From an uncultured Eubacterium sp. (GTDB lineage: Bacteria; Bacillota; Clostridia; Lachnospirales; Lachnospiraceae), in the NCBI GenBank assembly GCA_904502145.1, contig CAJGDH010000120.1, positions 1 to 5,911 of the forward strand: a stretch of DNA of 5,911 bases, in the 5' to 3' direction. The notes beneath the pieces are model-generated. The model was not told the origin of the DNA. It ran no database searches and saw only the letters and a list, made by a program, of their open reading frames with translations. Below, one piece after another: positions 5,773 to 5,911 of this stretch. The position numbers and the translations under genes are program-made. The stretch's first letter is position 1; each line of letters opens with the position of its first letter.

Positions 5773-5911
5773 ATGTTGTTCCATATGAATAAAAGAAGAA
5801 AGCGGTTTATCTGTACAGGGTTACTCTGTCTGGCCCTGATGTTCTGGGGCTGCGGAAAAAGGACGGAGACGGAACCGGTCACAGCCGAATTCTTTGCCAT
5901 GGACACCTATA
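5773..5911 (+). CDS. apbE: Lipoprotein, probable FAD:protein FMN transferase ApbE (3' end beyond window)
   Basis: Only the first 46 residues are visible. They show a basic N-terminus (KRRKR 7-11), a hydrophobic segment (12-26) and a lipobox-like FWGC with the lipidated Cys27. The mature part reaches FFAMDTY (40-46), which matches the start of the conserved domain of ApbE, a membrane-anchored enzyme on the outer face. ApbE transfers FMN from FAD to a Thr/Ser in partner proteins such as Rnf or Nqr subunits, using Mg2+. The catalytic region lies beyond the window. The lipobox has Trp at -2, which is unusual but tolerable. The gene starts 19 nt after the ArsR-family stop, so the two form a likely operon. 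The call rests mainly on the short FFAMDTY motif and the lipoprotein signal, so another lipoprotein is possible. Confidence 0.75.
   Translation, partial: MLFHMNKRRKRFICTGLLCLALMFWGCGKRTETEPVTAEFFAMDTY

Noticed and set aside
1..5911. Toxin-antitoxin, CRISPR or insertion sequence
   Set aside because: No regularly spaced repeats, transposase motifs, terminal inverted repeats or toxin-like gene pairs were seen.

Overview
The window looks like part of a Bacillota chromosome, most likely a gut-type Clostridia/Lachnospiraceae relative. This rests on strong AGGAGG-type ribosome binding sites, tightly packed co-oriented genes, a moderate-to-high GC content judged by eye, and the long form of serine O-acetyltransferase. 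Every gene I can support is on the + strand. The long minus-strand frames are shadows of these genes.

Positions 1-4294 hold a five-gene cluster that I read as a variant of the TerY-P phospho-signalling triad (kinase, vWA protein, PP2C phosphatase). This triad is known from tellurite-resistance/stress (Ter) systems and from E. coli yegI/yegK/yegL. The order is: (1) a protein-kinase-like protein with a C-terminal zinc ribbon, cut by the left edge; (2) a paralogue of it that has lost the kinase N-lobe and the catalytic residues, so probably a pseudokinase; (3) a TerY-like vWA protein with an intact MIDAS, overlapping gene 2 by 8 nt; (4) a PP2C-family Ser/Thr phosphatase starting 1 nt after gene 3; (5) a small Cys-rich protein that resembles the TerY-C metal-binding module, here encoded as a separate gene instead of being fused to the vWA protein. 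The spacing says genes 2-4 are translationally coupled, and gene 5 follows after 54 nt. No TerC, TerD or other Ter gene is visible in the window.

Positions 4295-4391 are a short intergenic region with three tandem 10-nt repeats and a strong palindrome. A serine O-acetyltransferase gene (cysE/epsC type, 4392-5342) follows. Next is a 132-nt intergenic region with inverted repeats and a thrice-repeated CCTGTAAA motif, then a small ArsR-family regulator with no cysteine (5475-5753). The right edge cuts the start of a lipoprotein that is probably ApbE, the FAD:protein FMN transferase (from 5773).

Inferred working model for the cluster: the first kinase phosphorylates an unknown target, PP2C reverses this, and the vWA protein with the separate metal-binding protein acts as scaffold or metal-responsive adaptor. 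The pseudokinase would be an allosteric partner or substrate-binding subunit. The substrate and the signal cannot be read from this window. The cysE and arsR-apbE genes look like ordinary neighbouring genes, not parts of the system.
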